From Pseudomonadota bacterium (GTDB taxonomy: Bacteria > Desulfobacterota > Desulfobulbia > Desulfobulbales > Desulfobulbaceae), in NCBI GenBank assembly GCA_009778235.1, contig WRKE01000230.1, positions 1-7,690 of the forward strand: a stretch of DNA of 7,690 bases, in the 5' to 3' direction. Every line of letters begins with the position of its first letter. Within the stretch, counting starts at the first letter, position 1. This document shows positions 6,240-7,690 of the stretch, one piece after another. Made by a program: the position numbers and the translations under genes. A model generated the notes under the pieces. It had not been told where the DNA came from. It ran no database searches and saw nothing but the letters and a program-made list of their open reading frames with translations.

Positions 6240-7658
6240 TCAAACCGCGATGGGATACAAGCTGATGGCAAAAACACAGAGCACCAGCACAAAGGTGCAG
6301 GCCGGCGCCCAGGAAGACACTGCCGGTTCGTCAAATTGCTCTTCGGCCTCATGAAAGTACATCGCAATGATCAGACGGAGATAATACCACATGGAAATGA
6401 TACTGCTCACGATACCGAGGACCGCCAAGAGTATTTCGCCGGCATTGATGGCGCTGGTAATGATGTAAAATTTTCCCATGAAGCCCGCTGTCGGCGGAAT
6501 ACCGGCCATGGAGAGCAGGAAGATGGAAATAGCCGCCGCCGAATAGGGCCGCGCTTTAGCAAGCCCTTTGAAATCATCAAAGGTCTTTCTCGCCTCACCC
6601 GTTCCTCCCAGATAAGCAAGGGCGGTGAAGATACCCAAGGTGCCGGCCGCGTAAGCGGCCAGATAAAAGGCGATGACGCTGCCGGTGAAGTCCTTGGTGC
6701 CGATGGCAACCAAGGCAATCAGCAGATAACCGGAGTGGACGATACCGGAAGCGGCCAGCATCCGCTTCAGTGATTGCTGACCAATAGCGATCAAGTTGCC
6801 GACAAACATGGTCAGCACTGAAATCCAGAACAACATGGTGATCCACTTGTGCTGCAAGGCGCCGTCAATCACGAGGAAGTTGGCAAACACGGCAAAGATG
6901 GCGGTTTTGAGTCCGGTGGCCATATAGCCGGTAACCGGCACGGAAGCACCGTCATACACGTCAACCACCCAGGCATGGAAGGGAAACGCCGCCGCTTTAA
7001 AGAGGAAGGCTACCATGATGAAAAAGGCGCCGCCAATCATAACCGGGGAGTGCAACATGCCATTGGTGGCCAAATACTGACCGATCTTGACGAATTTGGT
7101 GCTGCCCACCGCACCGTAGACAAAGGCAGTGCCCATGGTGAAAAAAGCGCCGGCAAAGGCCCCCAGCATGAGGTACTTCAAGACAGCTTCAGTGCTGATC
7201 ACATTCTTGCGGTCATAGCCCACCAGGATATAAATGGCCAGCGACATGATTTCCAGGGCGATGAAAACGGAGATTAACTCCTGCGCCATGGTAAGGAGCA
7301 ACATGCCGGAGGCGGCAAAGGCGACTAGGCTATAGTATTCCGGGCTGCAGAAATTATTGCGTTTGAAGTATGCCTGGGAGCTCAAGGAGGTAAAAAAGCC
7401 GCAGGCAAGAATAATCAAGCCAGCCGCCTTGGAAAAGTTGCTCGCGACCAGGATACCGTTGAAAGCTTCTGAAAATGGGGCGACTTTGCCAGCTATACAG
7501 AAAGAAAGCTGCACTAGAAACGCCACGGCAAAGAGTCCTGCGCCACCATAGGCGGCGAGTTCATGAGAGAGCTTGTCACAGGTCGCGGCGATCATCAATA
7601 CAATCGCCCCTGCGCCAACGATAATCAGTGGCATCAATAACATTATATCGTTCGTCAT
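6240..7658 (-). CDS. nuoN: NADH-quinone oxidoreductase subunit N
   Basis: NuoN is one of the antiporter-like membrane subunits of complex I and helps couple quinone reduction to proton pumping across the cytoplasmic membrane. The 472-aa product (typical 470-490) is hydrophobic throughout, with about 13-14 apparent membrane segments. Proton-antiporter-family landmarks are Glu136 in ALEIMSL, Lys161 in EAVLKY, Lys221 in LFKAAAFPFHAW (219-230) followed by DVYDGASVPVTGYMA, Lys251 in GLKTAIF, LKRMLAASGIVHSGYLL (297-313) and Lys396 in AGFMGKFY (391-398). These match the charged residues along the membrane axis known from E. coli NuoN. The start is ATG 7658 (MTNDIML), without a strong Shine-Dalgarno; an in-frame ATG at 7643 is possible. 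A stop in every frame occurs just upstream, so the preceding gene (by family habit nuoM) ends within the last ~30 nt of the window. The strong terminator downstream marks this as the operon end. Which electron-input module the complex has cannot be seen here. Confidence 0.97.
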   Translation of the reverse strand: MTNDIMLLMPLIIVGAGAIVLMIAATCDKLSHELAAYGGAGLFAVAFLVQLSFCIAGKVAPFSEAFNGILVASNFSKAAGLIILACGFFTSLSSQAYFKRNNFCSPEYYSLVAFAASGMLLLTMAQELISVFIALEIMSLAIYILVGYDRKNVISTEAVLKYLMLGAFAGAFFTMGTAFVYGAVGSTKFVKIGQYLATNGMLHSPVMIGGAFFIMVAFLFKAAAFPFHAWVVDVYDGASVPVTGYMATGLKTAIFAVFANFLVIDGALQHKWITMLFWISVLTMFVGNLIAIGQQSLKRMLAASGIVHSGYLLIALVAIGTKDFTGSVIAFYLAAYAAGTLGIFTALAYLGGTGEARKTFDDFKGLAKARPYSAAAISIFLLSMAGIPPTAGFMGKFYIITSAINAGEILLAVLGIVSSIISMWYYLRLIIAMYFHEAEEQFDEPAVSSWAPACTFVLVLCVFAISLYPIAV

Positions 7659-7690
7659 GATTACAATCCGGCCTTATTTCTGTTCAATGG

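Noticed and set aside
6115..6354. Plus-strand 79-codon frame rich in Lys and Ser
   Set aside because: It runs through the nuoN terminator hairpin and the antisense of the nuoN end, with a low-complexity product, so it is not a credible gene.
7661..7690. End of the preceding gene (expected nuoM) on the minus strand
   Set aside because: Stops occur in all three frames here (for example TAA at 7676-7674 or 7663-7661), so the true frame and product cannot be determined from at most 30 bases.

Overview
All recognisable genes lie on the minus strand, so the window reads biologically from right to left. G+C is fairly high in the coding parts (impression, not counted). The gene content is an NADH-quinone oxidoreductase subunit N, a general PTS pair (HPr and enzyme I) with no sugar permease in view, ThiL, and an NtrC-type response regulator. 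Together with the protein style this suggests a delta-proteobacterial / Desulfobacterota organism (for example a Desulfobulbales-like sulfate reducer). That placement is an inference from gene content and is not proven by a marker gene.

Layout from right to left. (1) 7658-6240 is nuoN, apparently the last gene of a nuo operon, closed by a strong rho-independent terminator (6164-6205). (2) 6163-5714 has no intact gene. It holds a nearly pure A+T stretch with a perfect 14-bp inverted repeat (6061-6097), a possible sigma-70 promoter overlapping it, and the C-terminal remnant of a response-regulator receiver domain (5874-5710). The remnant has lost its phosphoacceptor half and its conserved lysine. 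(3) 5713 to the left edge is a tightly packed run of genes: an exported or membrane-anchored protein of about 561 aa with a DUF3352-like look, an unrecognised 130-aa protein, HPr, PTS enzyme I, thiamine-monophosphate kinase, and the N-terminal part of an NtrC-family regulator cut by the window edge.

From the remnant to the regulator the reading frames mostly overlap by a few bases (ATGA or TGATG type), which argues for one co-transcribed, translationally coupled unit. HPr and enzyme I form the general phosphorelay PEP -> EI(His) -> HPr(His). With no EII genes here, they serve permeases encoded elsewhere or a regulatory PTS. ThiL makes thiamine diphosphate and has no obvious link to the PTS other than sharing the transcript. 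The NtrC-type regulator would activate sigma-54 promoters, and its partner kinase is not in view.

I see no CRISPR array, tRNA, rRNA, insertion sequence or clear novel defence system. The most unusual parts are the decayed receiver gene with its A+T-rich palindrome, and the uncharacterised protein pair placed upstream of HPr/EI.
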